Source of the DNA: Steromphala cineraria
Lineage: Eukaryota > Mollusca > Gastropoda > Trochida > Trochidae
NCBI GenBank assembly: GCA_916613615.1
Contig: OU744727.1
Location: 15,880,093-15,944,092, forward strand
Length of the DNA stretch: 64,000 nucleotides
Direction of reading: 5' to 3'
The translations under genes and the position numbers were made by a program. The notes beneath the pieces were generated by a model that was not told the origin of the DNA, made no database searches, and saw nothing but the letters and a program-made list of their open reading frames with translations. Shown piece by piece: positions 29,691 through 43,200 of the stretch (its first letter is position 1; the number at the start of each line of letters is the position of its first letter).

Positions 29691-31789
29691 TCTTCGGTTC
29701 ATGTTATTTACATGATAGCAGGATCTAAACACCGCGAAATACTTTATAACAATCTTAGATTTTATGAAATAAACGCATCATTTACCTTGCTTCTTATTCA
29801 AATTAATTCTTAAACTCCTATTTTTTCGAATTCTGATCATGCATAAAAACATTTTTATTGCACTCTTAGCAGTACAATCGTTTATAAGGTTATTAGATTA
29901 TATTTTGGTTTCCTTGACTGACAAGTCTGAATCATTGGTTCGACTTTGGTCTAAAGCATCGCATGAGATATTTGAATTCAAAAATACTTAACAAAAAAAC
30001 GACGCTTTTTGACATTGTATTAAAAAGGCGACTCAATGATTTTTTACTTTAAGATGAAGTACACCAATGAAGGAGAAAATAACGTTTGTATGCATATATT
30101 ATGTATCACGGATCAGTGGTGTTGTTTAAGGTCATTAATTATTTTGTTAATTACAAAAAATATACAATAGAAGGTGCTTGTAGGGCGAGCCTCTTGTAAC
30201 ATCTGGTACATAGGTTACAAACTCTTTTTGTCATCATGACATTAAAGCTTCATGAATTTAAAGTGCTACAATGGGAGGTCGGGTTTTAAAAAGAATACAT
30301 TTCGAAATTGGATTACATTGATACTAAGCGTGTCTTGGTAAAGATGTCAATAATGTTTGCAAAGGTTGTGTTTTAACCACGCACCTGTTAGTGATATCCT
30401 TGAATGAGCTTAGTGCAGTCAACCGGAATTTGTTTTTCAAACAAGCAAGATGGGTTTGAATGTGACTATTTTGAATCAAATATCGATTAAAATTTGCTAG
30501 AAATAGGAAGTAAAGATCATATCATAAGTATCAATTAGATTATTGGTTTCAGACATTCTACCTCAAATTAATAAAACGTTTAGATCAAAATAAAATGGCT
30601 AAATATCTAAAACGTCGACATGGTGAATAAGTTTATCTCATATGAGCCTGTTAATCATGCTAACACGTTAAAGTTAATAAGAGTTAAATCATAATAAAAC
30701 GTTAAAACCATAATAAACGATAGCATAATAATATCACATCAGAGTCAAAATAAAAATGGGGAAAATAATTATCGAAATATATAATCAAAATAAAAAAGAA
30801 ATAAAAACGCAGTCCAGCTGTCTTAGCAATAAAGTGTAATTAATATCATTGTATTCATTGAATAAAGAATTATCAAATTCCCCTCACACATCTGTAAGTC
30901 AAAGACATTAAATGGTACAATTCAATTCCGGGTGACAACTACCACTGTCAATTACATTTTGGAAGTATTTCCCTTTGGTTAAATGCATTTTCTACAACAT
31001 CAAAAAAATACGAAACAATAAAATTTAGGCCATTTAGGAATAAGACGTTAAAAAGTAAGTGTTTCTCATTTCATTATGAATCAATAATTGATCGACGTTT
31101 AAAAGAAACTCTCACTTAGAGTACAATCGTTTAGGGGCTAGACAGTGGCCTATCGTTTTAGCTCGGTTAGACCTACTAATGAGAGATCAAACCTAGCAAA
31201 GATGGTATTATCTTATTTTTGGTACTAATCTACTTTTTCTTTAATACCTCACTTGTCAAACAATCATTTTCATGAAAACCATTATTAAACTATTTTCTCT
31301 GTAAAAAGGAGTGGTCACTTCTGTCCACTAAAAGCTTTTTGACCTTTCACCAAATGACTAAATAGCCTAATGGTCAATTAACGGTTTAAAGGTTTGTCAC
31401 CAAATGAAGTTTAAAAAGTCTGTTCAGATGTCCAATCATGATAACCAATATCAAGCAATTGAATAAGCAATTTTCTTCAACGCAATTAAATTCAGTTGTT
31501 TATTAAAATGACCGCCTTTTAGTGCATTAAAAGTAGAATTTTCTTTAGAATTTTGTATTTAATAATTATAGAAATCCATGATGTCGACGGGTATATAAAA
31601 TTTCCGACCTGGATAATAGTCAACTTTTTACTAAATAACAAATCAGCCGAGTGTATTTCTTTTTCAGTAAAATTACTTTGAGCGTATAAAGTTCACACCT
31701 CTGAAATCAATGTAGCCATAAAGACAATGTAATGTGTCTGGTTTTTTTAAATTAATCTCTTAAACGTCTAGAAAGCGTTAGGGCACGTG
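29691..31789. other. Intergenic, no gene seen
   Basis: Very AT-rich. I see no element ends, repeat or exon. Confidence 0.55.
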
Positions 31790-31990
31790 TCAATGGTTAA
31801 GTTCACACCTCGATGAGCCATATGTATATAAACATGTCAGATACTACCTCCCTGATCACACATCTTCTCTTGATTAGCGTTATCTCCCGTGAGCTTTAGT
31901 GTAATAAAACCCAGACATTGCAAGTACTTGTTTATGTGATGCGTCCAGACATAAACAGACCATAAGTCTGATTCCAGACATTAAGCAATG
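31790..31990 (+). repeat. Cassette block D (copy II)
   Basis: Matches 46325-46480: shared pieces include ATAAACATGTCAG, CATCTTCTCT, TTTCCC/TCTCCCGTGAGCTTTA and a CCAGACA end, with gaps between. It marks the start of the colinear series of copy II. Confidence 0.65.
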
Positions 31991-32800
31991 AATATATAGG
32001 TCCTTGATGTAACAAAGGACGATTTGATTGGAAAATGCAAACTTATGAAACAATAACAACACCATGATTTAAAATTTCGAGTAGCACATATCTGCTTAAT
32101 GTATGAAAAACAATTGTATGTAGGTACACCCTATGGCAACAATGACATCACCTTCTAAAATAAAATTTTCTTAAGAGGAGTGATTCTTCAGCATTTCTTG
32201 ATCTATTGCATATAAAAATTTTGATGGAAATTCTATGAAGGACTAAAACATTCATCTAGAGATTTCGCTTATGCATGACATTCTGCAATAACAAAAAGGT
32301 CATTGATAGAAAAAGCGAGTGTCGAATTTATGTCTATCAGTTTACATATGTAGGTACTTTGCCTTGGATCGTGGAGTATAACAATGTTATCAAAAAATGA
32401 GAAGGGCATCTAAAAGGGTTAAAATCGCATCAGTTATTGTAGCCAAGCTAGGTAACTAAACCGTCCTTGATTAAACTGGGATTAGAGAAGGTCATGTCAT
32501 CCAGCGTTGATGTAACTTAATCTTGATATTGCAGTTGATTTTGAATCATTTATCATCACGACAGACAACTTTACAACATTAACTGGTCGCGTGGCAAATG
32601 TGAAGGGTTTGAGAAGAAAATTTGAAGGTCATTTGTCACCTGAAAAGATTGTGACGAAATAATTAGTGTCCAGTTGCTAAACTACACGCCCCCTTTGATG
32701 GTTCGGATCAGTAGAACCGGCGTCAATACCCGCGTTACGAAGTCATCGAGGTATTACACGATGCTATCTGGAAGAATAGACAACCCCAGTAATAAATGAA

Positions 32801-33070
32801 GAGTCATTAAGGGGGTCGTTACTCTTTGTTGTCAAGTATGGCGTAAGTGTTGGAGAAATGAAACACCTAACGAGCTCGCTTCTTTGAATGATGAGTATAT
32901 ATACTTGAATAGTATACATGGTCAATGTCGTGTGACTTGTAAGTGCAATCGAATCTATTTATATACCGCATTAATCGTTGTCCGGGAAATAACCGCGTTT
33001 GAAGCTCGCTGAGACAATTGAGTTGATCCAGTACAGTCTTGTGTAACAGTATGGTAAGATAAACAAGATT
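32801..33070 (-). repeat. Cassette block E (copy II), inverted relative to copy IV
   Basis: 270 bases matching 62021-62284 in reverse orientation at roughly 90% identity. Shared parts include CACAAGACTGTACTGGATCA, CGGTTATTTCCCGGACA and AAGTCACACGACATTGACCA. This copy has TATATAAATAG on the minus strand (32955-32965), a possible TATA box; the other copy has TGTATAAGTAG. Confidence 0.9.
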
Positions 33071-34495
33071 AGTAACGATACTTGTACTAGAGTCGTTAAT
33101 GTTCACACTCAAGGTGTTACCTTTGATCCATTTCATGAACTTTCTGTAACAATCTTCTTAGAGTCGGTTAATGTAACATAAAAGATGACACTGAATAAAA
33201 GTACATATTCACATTCAATTAAAAGTATAATGTTTCTGGGATATGTACATGTATATACAATTCTTCTGACGCTTATAGTGTCCATAAATGAACCATTCAC
33301 ATCAGTTCTTATATTAATGAAAGAAAAATAACTCTTAAATGATATAAATGTCTCTTCATAGAGTTAGATGATGTCTATTGAATAATTTGTTACATTTAAC
33401 ATCGCTTTTCACAAATCAGTTTTCTTGGACTTTCACTGACTCACATGTTACAGCTGCTGTATACAAGACTTGCTGAAAAAAGCTTGGACAAATGTTTTAA
33501 AGTATTTTCTTCATTTTGACAGATCACCCGAAATAATTGCTTTAAGGTGCATGCCGAAATGACAATGTGTAAAAGTGCGAAATAAGGCAGTGATTATAAA
33601 TTAAGAAAGTGCTTTTACATGAGATGTTATCGCCTAATATTGATTCTAACCTTAACCCCGAACAATAATGTGATTGTTTATATGAAACACAAACTGAAAT
33701 AAGTGTTTAGTAGTAACATGTTTGTACAAATTTTAAAGATGTTTGTTACAAGGAACCGCTGCTGTTTCACATTTCTTCATAGGAAATAAGATTGTTTATC
33801 AATGAATTTTCAAAACCATTTAAAGAAAACAGACATTAATGTGAGCATTAATGTGTTGTTTATAGTGTCGTGAAAAGCCGTGCCAAATCCTTTATGAGTG
33901 AGGTTAGATGTTCAAGCTGGCATGTTGTGAAGATAAACAAGAACGTCTATTTGTTTTATTCACATTGTATCCTAACTTATGATATACAAATACAATGTGT
34001 GTATTTTTTTAATCAAAATGTTTTTTAAACAATCATTCTTATATTAAATCCATATGTATCCATTTTATACTGGCAGTGAAATTCAAATTTACATATATAA
34101 ACATTTCTTCTTCTTTTCTTCTTCTATTCGTCTAACAAGCGAACCGTGTCACCAGACAATCTGTTTGTTTAGGTTGATGTGTAACATGCTTTTTCAGTCC
34201 AATTCAATCACGCTCTAGCTTTGATCCACATTCCTTTTATTTATGAAATGTGTTTCTCCCCTGTAAAGTTTTCACATATGAACAAAATCTTGTTTTGCCA
34301 CGGTTGAACATTTGGCAAACAGGCCTTAGAAGTAACCTCGTCATAAAGACATAATGCTATATGTGTAGATGTTATTTTTAAAAACATACAAAGTCAAAGT
34401 CTAATTAAAGTACAAAAGGCATTTGTGTGAATCAGCTTAAACTAATTTAAAAAATAAAACATAAACCTGCAAATATCTAGTAGTTTGTAATATGT

Positions 34496-34835
34496 CGTCT
34501 TCAAAGTTATGCATGTCATGTGATTTAGCAAAGCTGTCATATTCATCAAACCATCTCAAGAGCCACCACTGTCATTAAAGTTGAATAGTTTAATTGATTG
34601 AGCTTTCATGTTCATCAGAAGTGGGTTCGCAATCAACTATGTCAAAAAGTATTTGAATTAATCTGTCGTCTGCTAAGCTAGTCGTGCCATGTGTTTCGGA
34701 ATAGCTGTCATATTTCTCAAACCCCCTCGTGAGCGATTATCATTGAAAATTAAATTGTTGAATTGATGGAGCTGTCATTTCGTGGAAAATCAAAATGACA
34801 ATCCTAGAATAATCATTAAGCGAGTTAATTAGCAA
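34496..34835. repeat. Two ~170-bp tandem units
   Basis: The segment from CGTCTTCAAAGTT (34496) is repeated from CGTCTGCTAAGCT (34667), including AGCTGTCATAT, TCTCAAACC or CATCAAACC and a TTGATTGAGCT or TTGATGGAGCT. The second unit carries the GTCGTCTGCT motif. Confidence 0.7.
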
Positions 34836-34894
34836 CATCCGCAATCTGTTCAAATCTGGGACAAAAGACTCCAAACGTCAAGTAATAAGACCAC

Positions 34895-35150
34895 AGTTAG
34901 GTAGTGATTTTGACCTATTTTCGATAAGCATCATGGGAAGTTTATGAAATGATTGCGCCAAGGATTGGCGTCTTACATGATCCGTGACGGAATCTGATGT
35001 CATGGCGGGCTTTTTAAGTGTCGTCTGCTTTTGTATGTGAAATCTTCTCCCCTCCCCTATTGCATGAATACAAAACCTCGCCCAGCCGCGCCTATCTTTG
35101 GTTATCTTTAGAGGAAATTATACGTGTTGAGGAGCCACTTCCTCCCTTGT
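34895..35150 (+). repeat. Cassette block F (copy II)
   Basis: Matches 51345-51625 (same strand), and a shorter part matches 59685-59740 inverted. Shared pieces: GCATTTATGAAAT-like, GATTGGCGTCTT/GATTGGCCTTC, GGCGGGCTTTT and AAGTGTCGTCTGCTTT, then ATGAATACAAAACCT/ATGAGTACAAAGCCT and AGGAGCCACTTCCT/AGGTAGCTTCCT. Confidence 0.8.
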
Positions 35151-36029
35151 TTGACAGATAGTATTTGTTAAAAATCTGAGAAATATCTATGATTATTACA
35201 GTACTGAAACACCTGCTGCTTAAAGATTGTTGTCGACTAATTTTGACAATGAGCATGAAAGAAGAACTGGAAGTAAACAACCAGAACAGTACGTGTTCTT
35301 TTATTTTTTAAATTGTTCCTTGACTAAATTGAAGTCGATTATCTCCAAAATGGAAATCATTTTAGTATATACGATTTCAAAAAGTAGTTCAATCAAATTC
35401 TTTTTTAATTACATGTATACGGTATCCAAATTACAAAATATTACATCAAAAGTCTACCTTATTAGACTTGGTATAAACTAATATTGATAACAACTCCAAG
35501 GAACTTTTTATCAATTCTTAACTTGCCAACATTTTGTAAACTTTGTAAGGCTCCTTGTTTTTTTAATCTAAGGGAGGTCTCATGGATCATACATTGACCT
35601 TCATTCAATGAATTAATGTATTAATGAACTCGATTATAATTATCACAATAATCTTCCATACAAGCATTATCTAGATCCATTATCATTCAATCAGTGTTAA
35701 GATATCACATCAAAGATTAATCCGGGTGTTGAAGACAAACTATCTTAAGTCCATCAGTAAACAAAATCAACGTACAATCGAAAAAAAATCTCTTCTACCA
35801 AATCTGACTACTAAAGTCAATGGTTTGATCTTTGGATAATTTGAATAACTTCTTCAGGTATCTTAAACTTGAATGAGGTCGATTTTCTGTTTTTTATTGA
35901 ATCTAACTGGAGACAAGAACTTTTACCCTAAGTTGTAGTGTAGCCCTAATTTCTAATTTGCCTAATCTACCCTGATCTGCTTCTATCACCAACCCTCCTG
36001 CATCGGTTCAATGGTCAACTCTCCTCCCT

Positions 36030-36150
36030 AGTCTGACTGTCAGTTATCTTCTTTCCATCAGAAAGCAAGACGGAAGAGATTTTGTCAAAAACATACGGTC
36101 ACTGTTGTCAAGTCTTTGATCTTTTCGTCTCGATAATGAGCATTACGCAA
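36030..36150 (-). repeat. Cassette block G (copy II)
   Basis: On the minus strand reads AATGCTCATTATCG, then ACTTGACAACAGTGACCGTA and TTTTTGACAAAATCTCTTCC. Matches 52985-53170 (minus), 55955-56060 (plus) and 57125-57215 (plus). Confidence 0.8.
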
Positions 36151-36369
36151 AATATTATCTGATCGGTGAACCTAGAAAAATATTTTGATTTCCTAAAAAA
36201 AAGTTTTGGTTTACTAATAAAAGGTTATAAAACGAATTGGTCTAACATTAACACATTTGTAGAGAAAACAAGAGGACTTTAAGATATAGTTGAAAACAAA
36301 TTCAAACGAGTAGTCATAGTAATTTTAAGCATGGCAGTTGTTAAATAAACCATACTCAACCATTCCAAT

Positions 36370-36525
36370 TAGCCAGCAAAACCCTATAATAAGATAAAAG
36401 CCTAAGCAAGTCTATGAGAAGACTGAAAGCTCAATTTTAGTCAGTCTCCTTTAATTTTTTTCTTCAAAATTTAGATATATTGGCAATTTCATTTCAGAGT
36501 CTAAATGTTTGACTACATCCCCATA
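36370..36525 (-). repeat. Cassette block C (copy II, inverted)
   Basis: Reverse-strand match to 21325-21490 and 57340-57480, sharing ACTCTGAAATGAAATTG, TCTAAATTTTGAAGA and GACTTGCTTAGGCTTTTATC. Confidence 0.75.
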
Positions 36526-38805
36526 ATCACCGCCACTATTATAATTGCAAGCAAACCCGTAAACATAACAGCCAAAACAGCAACAAACTAAAAACCACCC
36601 CATCATTATTATCATCATTAACATAAAAGACTACACGTAGCAGGTGCTTTAAAAAAAGGGTCACATCTATTAACCGAAAATATATTTTGAAGACACCAAA
36701 CGCCTCAGGACTTGATAAAGAAAGACACGCGACACAGCCGTAGGACCTCCCCCTTTAATCAAAGGAAGATGCGCCTCGTTTGACTCTTAACATTATTTAC
36801 GTAGTTAATTCTCCTAAACCTTCAAAATTCGGTTCAGATAAGATAGATGGAATCGTCTTACATGCTTAGAAATCGGTTACTGCGTATACCTTCATAAACA
36901 CCTTATTATATATTTACCATTATGTATCACTACAGCTTCCAGTGTAGTTTGAATTACAGCTGAAAAGTTGAAAAATAAAATCAACTTATCAGGACGAATA
37001 CGTATAGAAATATTTGCTAAGGAATTTCCCGCTAAAATATGCCATGCGTGATTGGGGACGGAAGAGTTGCCTACCTTTGTCCGCAGTAAAGTTAATTGTA
37101 TGTACACGTGGCTTACGGTCGTTAACGTATACAAGTAAGTTAACGTAAACAAATAAGTTAATTTAACCTATATAAAAAAATTTGCAATTGGAGAGTTTCT
37201 GGTCTTCCCATCACATAAGAATGTCTTGAAAAACCTTTTTAAATCATACATTTCAACTGAATTTGAAATACATTATAGTTTATGTATCACTTTAAAACTT
37301 AAAAAAATAATAGTTACTTTGTTTTGTAAACTAGTTAATTGTATGAAGTTTAGATTATAACCGTAGGATCAACTCAAAAACAATTCAGTTGTTGTGAATT
37401 TGTATTAGCGAGGATATGATTTATTGTTTTGTAATTTTAATCTCTAGTAGACCGAGTAGAATTGTAGTTGATGGTCTACACATTACCACGTAAATACGTT
37501 TTGTATTAAAGTAACACTTCTCCAGGGTTGAAGACTGAATTGAAGTTATGCTATCTTAAAATTTAAGTTTTACAATAGCAACTTTCTAACACCTATTGCA
37601 CATTATGGTGAAACGTTTTGCATAAATCATAAGGACATAATTTGTTTTCATAATTTTTAAACATATTCAATTAAAAACATTCGTAACTAATTAAACAGTA
37701 TAACATTAAATGTCACACTTTGAAAAAAGAAATTATTTTAAGTTAAAGAATAAATATTCCTTTTTTATTTTCAAAAATTTGATTGATAGAAAAATAAACA
37801 ACCACTATGAATTCACTCTCATACATCTTATCTCTGTGATCCTAAATTTGCATACACTCAAAGGTCGCTGTTAAGTAGATATATTGGTAGACATGAGGTT
37901 TAGGCTTGTGTATACAAAATACCCTTTGAAGGGTGATTTAGTTACATCGAATTGACATCCCACTCCTCTTATCACCAAAGAAAAATAAACAGAAGAGATT
38001 TATTTGACTTCGAGTATTTTCCCTTTAATATCATAGCTGTAGTCACAAAGGACCCGTCCATCCCAGTCAAATCTGAATACCAACAAACATTATTTATACC
38101 AAAGCATTTGACAAATGGTATAAGCAACAAGTGCTTGGTGTAAGTTACCATACATAAAGAAACAGTGTCTGTATGTATCGAAGTAAGTAAATCAACCTTT
38201 CCCCGTTCTTGACAACTTATACAAGAAAGACGACCAACAAGTGGATGAATATAAATGTCCGTATATAAAGGGTACAAGTCCTTCAATGTATCCAAAGGAT
38301 GGACATCAATCTAATATCGTTGAGGTCAACTGGTTGTAGACTATTGAAATGTCCTGGGTGATGGTGTATGATGACTTATGATCAAGAGGTTAAGGGGCGG
38401 TCATCTTCTCAAGAACTGGTATTGTATGTTGGAAAGTTCTTTCTGGAAAACGGGTCTAGCGTGATGTTATGGCTGGTTTGGTGTGAAATTCTGTTCGGAC
38501 GCGGAATCAATTTAACAATGCCATTTTAAATTTATAAACTTATTCACTATACTCCCATGAGAGTAAGACATGGTCGATGTCACAATCGTCACTTCAGAAA
38601 TTTACTTATTTCACGTTATTTCACTATACTTCTCATACTTATTTCGAGGGTTAAAATTGACTTATGACTGAATGACATAAGTTTCAATGGTGAGTTGTCA
38701 AATGTTTTTTTTTTTAAAAGTAGACATCCAAACCATATTTGCCATGATGTCAGACCTTTTGGCTGGTTTTCTATACAATGCTATTCAAATCAGATTATAC
38801 ATGTT

Positions 38806-38806
<1 letters not shown>
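36526..38806. other. Intergenic, no gene seen
   Basis: AT-rich DNA. ORFs at 36892-37152 and 37972-38295 have no supporting signals. Confidence 0.55.
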
Positions 38807-38845
<39 letters not shown>

Positions 38846-38943
38846 GCTGCTAATACTACTACTACTACAACTACTACTACTACTACTACTATTCATATTT
38901 ATACGTTTACTAGAATATTGCTTCTACTACTACTTCTACTTTT
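38807..38943. repeat. TAC trinucleotide microsatellite
   Basis: ACT/TAC repeat 38807-38892 with two interruptions, followed by a looser TTCTACTACTACTTCTAC part. It lies just before block A of copy II, as the GA tract lies just after block B of copy I. Confidence 0.95.
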
Positions 38944-38976
38944 ATCTTATTCAGGTAATTTGTTGCCGCTGCTTTG

Positions 38977-39099
38977 GGAGGGCAGATGTTGTGGTGTGTA
39001 ATATTTGTGTTAAAGATGTTGTCTAACATCTTCCATTGTGAGAACTGTCACCTGAGATACAATCTCACCTGTACACATCAACACGTGCTCAAACAGTGA
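38977..39099 (+). repeat. Cassette block A (copy II)
   Basis: Near-identical partner of 22112-22234. It keeps GTCACCTGAGATACAATCTC followed by ACCTGTACACATCAACACGT. Confidence 0.9.
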
Positions 39100-39867
39100 A
39101 AACAATTGCTAAAGGTGGGCGTGTCTTTACGATGAATAATGATGAAGTTGTATTCTTGTATGTTTGTGTCTTGAATAGTTATACTGCGCTTTCTTACCAA
39201 AAATTCCGCTCAGATTGAATGTTTATAGTAAAGTGTCATTATTGAATATATTGAATATGTAAAAAATCTAACATCTCGTTATACTTTAAATGAATATAAA
39301 AAACACAATTCATAGTTAACAATAAATGACAACAACATAAGAGAAATAATTCACACATTATGTTCTCTCAGTCACTGTTGCCCACACTCGCGTTAAGAGC
39401 AATATACCTGTGCTAAGTCTTGGGTCTTAGAATGGAAATATAATTTGTCTAGGACACGTGGACAATGTTTGAATAAGCTGGCAGTGTTTGGCTGAGAGAA
39501 ATTTTAGAAATTTGGAATATCTTGTGACTTTTCTTTTGAAAGCCCACAAACATCTTGGTGCTGGTATTTCACCTCCCACATTATTTGGAGGTAGCACATA
39601 GCATTTGTTCTGCATTCGAAATTACTGGTTTCTACAATTAATCTTTTCTTGTATCTTTATATAAACTGGATCCAAAGTGACAAAAATAGCCTCCTTCCCG
39701 TAACGTATAAGGTTTCGGTTCAAGAGTATCAAGATGGTAAGGCAGAATGAACTAACAAATTTATGGATCCAAAAATAGACTCAATTTGAATTTCAATTAT
39801 TATAACTACTTGTAAAAGGTTGTAAAACTTTCAAATGTTATATTTAAGACAGCAGCAGAAGGTATGC

Positions 39868-40282
39868 ATGTTATCAATTCAGTTTTGATGGTAGCCATTG
39901 CTCCAAAAGGGCAGCTAATGAGTGGAAAACTTGCCTTCTATGGCTGCTCATTATAGTAATGTCACACACACAAAGACATAATGGACCTCGGGGAGTGACC
40001 AGGACTGACCGACCCTTTGAAGCTGTCCCTGTGGGTTGACCACGTGTCTCTACAGATGCACTGACCGTCCCCACAAGATAGCAACACTTGTCCAGCCACA
40101 AAAAGAACATAAAAGTTTCCTGTAATGTGCACACGATGGTTCGGACCCAGCTAACGAGTTGAATGGTAGAAATCTGATGATAGACCTCCAACTGAGAACT
40201 GGGATCTAATCATTGCAAGTGTTATGTGATATTGGCCAGGTCTTGCTTCATGATCGAATGTTTCTATACTTGACACCAGAAT
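39868..40282 (+). repeat. Cassette block B (copy II)
   Basis: Partner of 23130-23549. The distance from block A (about 0.9 kb) is nearly the same as in copy I (about 1.0 kb), which shows that A and B were duplicated together. Confidence 0.9.
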
Positions 40283-43200
40283 AATTGACAGGATTTGAAT
40301 GTTCATTTGTGTCTCTGGAATTGTTTGCTGATTGTAATGATGATGACGACCCTCTGGAAAGGCTTCTTGTAACTTAAATAGAGTTAAAGTGACATGAAAG
40401 TACTTTCTATTCTAAAGATGTGATATTGGTCTGGTTGTGAACGTATGTGTCTATATTCTTAACCAAAATGATATCAATTGACTGAATTTGAATATCCATT
40501 TGTGGTCCTCAAAGTGTTCGTTTACAAATAAACTGTTTAGTATTCTAATGATAGACTGAAAAAGGGTATTGTTAGATTAAAATTTTCAGATTTCAGATTA
40601 CAATATGGCATCATTATCATTGACTGTTATAGAGATTTCTATCCTACGTAATAGTTACTGTCTACAACAGTTCTTTCATTTGGCATCTAGACTACAGTGA
40701 TAGTTGCTGTCGTGCATGATCACATGGTGAAATGCACAAATTAAACGTTGCCTTAAGTTTGAGAATGTTACATCAAATTGACTAAACATTTCTGAAGGTC
40801 TGTATATGTAATCTTTTAATCTTCAAAGTGTCATGCTGAATAATATCAGATAATCGTAATTTGGCAAGTCGGCCATTGAATGTAGAGAAGAGAGAGAAGA
40901 GATCTTATCGATGGTTCCTGGCGATGTTATTCAACAGTTTTCATTTAGTTTTTAAATCTGAAGGTGGTTAAGACATACTCAATTCCTGAAATCGTTTCGA
41001 TTCTTTGTCAAATAGACAGCAACAAGTCTAGAGTATGTGATAAACCCCAGAGCAAGCAGCTCTAGCTGTGTAATATTTAGCAGGGGGTTAATACAGGACT
41101 TGTGTCATGTCTGGGAGACTAGCAGGTACTTGCTGGGAGTTGGGACCTTACTTAGGATCTCGTCTTCCTTTGTGGAGGAGGCGGGGGTCTTATTGTGACT
41201 TAATTCATTTATTGATCTGCTAACAATGCTTTGATTTGTTTCGGATGCTGGTGAAGAAGTTAATTAAATTTAGCTAGCCTCCACATTTGTCAATACCCGG
41301 AAACAAATGTGCCAATGAAGCTTTTGTTTCAAATTACCCATGGAATGACCTATTATGTTTGACATTTTTATTACACCTTTTCCTTATCCATAGGAAAACC
41401 AACGAATTACCAAATATAAAAACAATTGCTCGGATTCCTTCATGAATATTATGTATTTCATAAAAGGTTAGGTTTAATGTAGACTATACTCGTACGACTA
41501 AAGTTAGCTAAAGACACATAAACCAAAGAGGAGTTATTTTTTCTTAAAATAATTTTTATTTGGAGGTAATTGGCGTTTTTTGGCCACCGTTAAGACTAAG
41601 GTTTTATTATTCTTTTTTCAAGTGATGCAACGATTTTTTTTATTGATTTCTTAATCATGCGAAAGCTTACTGTCTATTGGTAAAGTGTATACTTGCAAGT
41701 TGCTATGGTAAATTTAAAGTTGATAACAAAGAAATCGATACCATTTCTTTTCAACGAAATACAGATATTATGAATGATGGCGGTGACATGAACGAACCCG
41801 AGTTATGTTTTAATGAGAAGGTTGAATCATTCCAATCATTACTTTGACTTGATATCAAATTAATGTATCATAAAAAAATCACGCAACATCAATATTGTAA
41901 ATATTTGAATTTTGTAAAGATTCATGATTTTATTGACGACCTGTCATCTAAAACATGTCCTAGTGATTTATATTGTTTTATTAAAAATTTCAACTTGAAA
42001 TGGTATTTTTGAAACTTTTGAATTGTCGACCTTTTTTCCCAAAAAATATTATTAAAAGTGTTTTATCTTCATTAGTAATAAACATAACATTTTGCGTCAA
42101 CACATTGAATAAATCATTAACGAGCGGCAAGAAGCAACAAGTATCATCGAGCAAGAGAATTGTAGCAATAAAACAGCTTCCTGCTTTCACTCTGTCTAAG
42201 GTCAAAGGTCATATCGCGTGTCGACATTCAATCCTCCAAGAAGAAATTCACATTGACGGCATCTTAAAAAAACTTCCAAACATTTGAATGTCACATTGAT
42301 CTTAAAAGTCTTTTTTATGTGAAAAGTTTGTGCAATAAGAGAACAAAAACCTAAAGGTATTCCGCTAAAGGTGAAACACGCATGACATGTGGTACGCCGG
42401 TCAAACATCATTCTGGAGAAAATTAATCTTTAATGAAATTAAGAAAAAGTTCATACACGATGACGGTTCATGCACAAATTCGTATAAAGGCACGTCAAAT
42501 TGAATTTGGATGCCATTAATCAAAGGTGTAAGTTGATAAAGGAGTCAATTAAATTTTCTCTTTTTAAAGAAAAGTATTGTTTTGCATGTCACCTGCGCCC
42601 GTTTTCCTTCAGTGGGTAATATTGACAGTGAGCATCGGATTGGAAGCGTATATTCAATGGAATCATTAGCGTATTGTAAAGCTGGGAGGATCGCTTTCGG
42701 AATTTCCTTTGAATGATATTGATTGAAATAGCGTTAAGTGCACAGCCGATACTTGACAAGGAACCAATATGAGTACACCCAAATGTAGTCTGTCATTTTT
42801 TTCTTAGATAATTGTGTTCGAATGTAATCTTTTGTTCTTGCAACTTCATATAAAGTGTATTCGTAAAGTCAAAATTTGTCAAGCGTTAGTTTTAAGCTCC
42901 GAAGTTATACACAAATATAGAGTATGGACTCAAAATTTAATTTAAAAAGGGCAAAGAACTGCTTTATTGTGTATATATTGTGATTTTCTAAATCTTTAAA
43001 CTTGTAAGAAATTTCACAGAAAGAACTGACAACATTTTGAAGTTCCATTTTCAAATTATTTTTACGTTGTTTCGAGATTGTGGCAAAATCACATCGTAGT
43101 CACATCACATCAAGACACATATTTTTTTTATATAAAATTGATTTTAATTTTGATTTAATTTAAATGTTTTGTCTCAACAACATATATTGAAGCATATCTC

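Noticed and set aside
31131..31180. tRNA-like or second SINE head
   Set aside because: TAGCTCGGTTAGA is box-A-like, but box B is poor and no body or tail follows.
39874..40191. A conserved small protein in cassette block B
   Set aside because: The frame is shared, but two of three differences change residues and the ends differ between copies; better explained as noncoding conservation.
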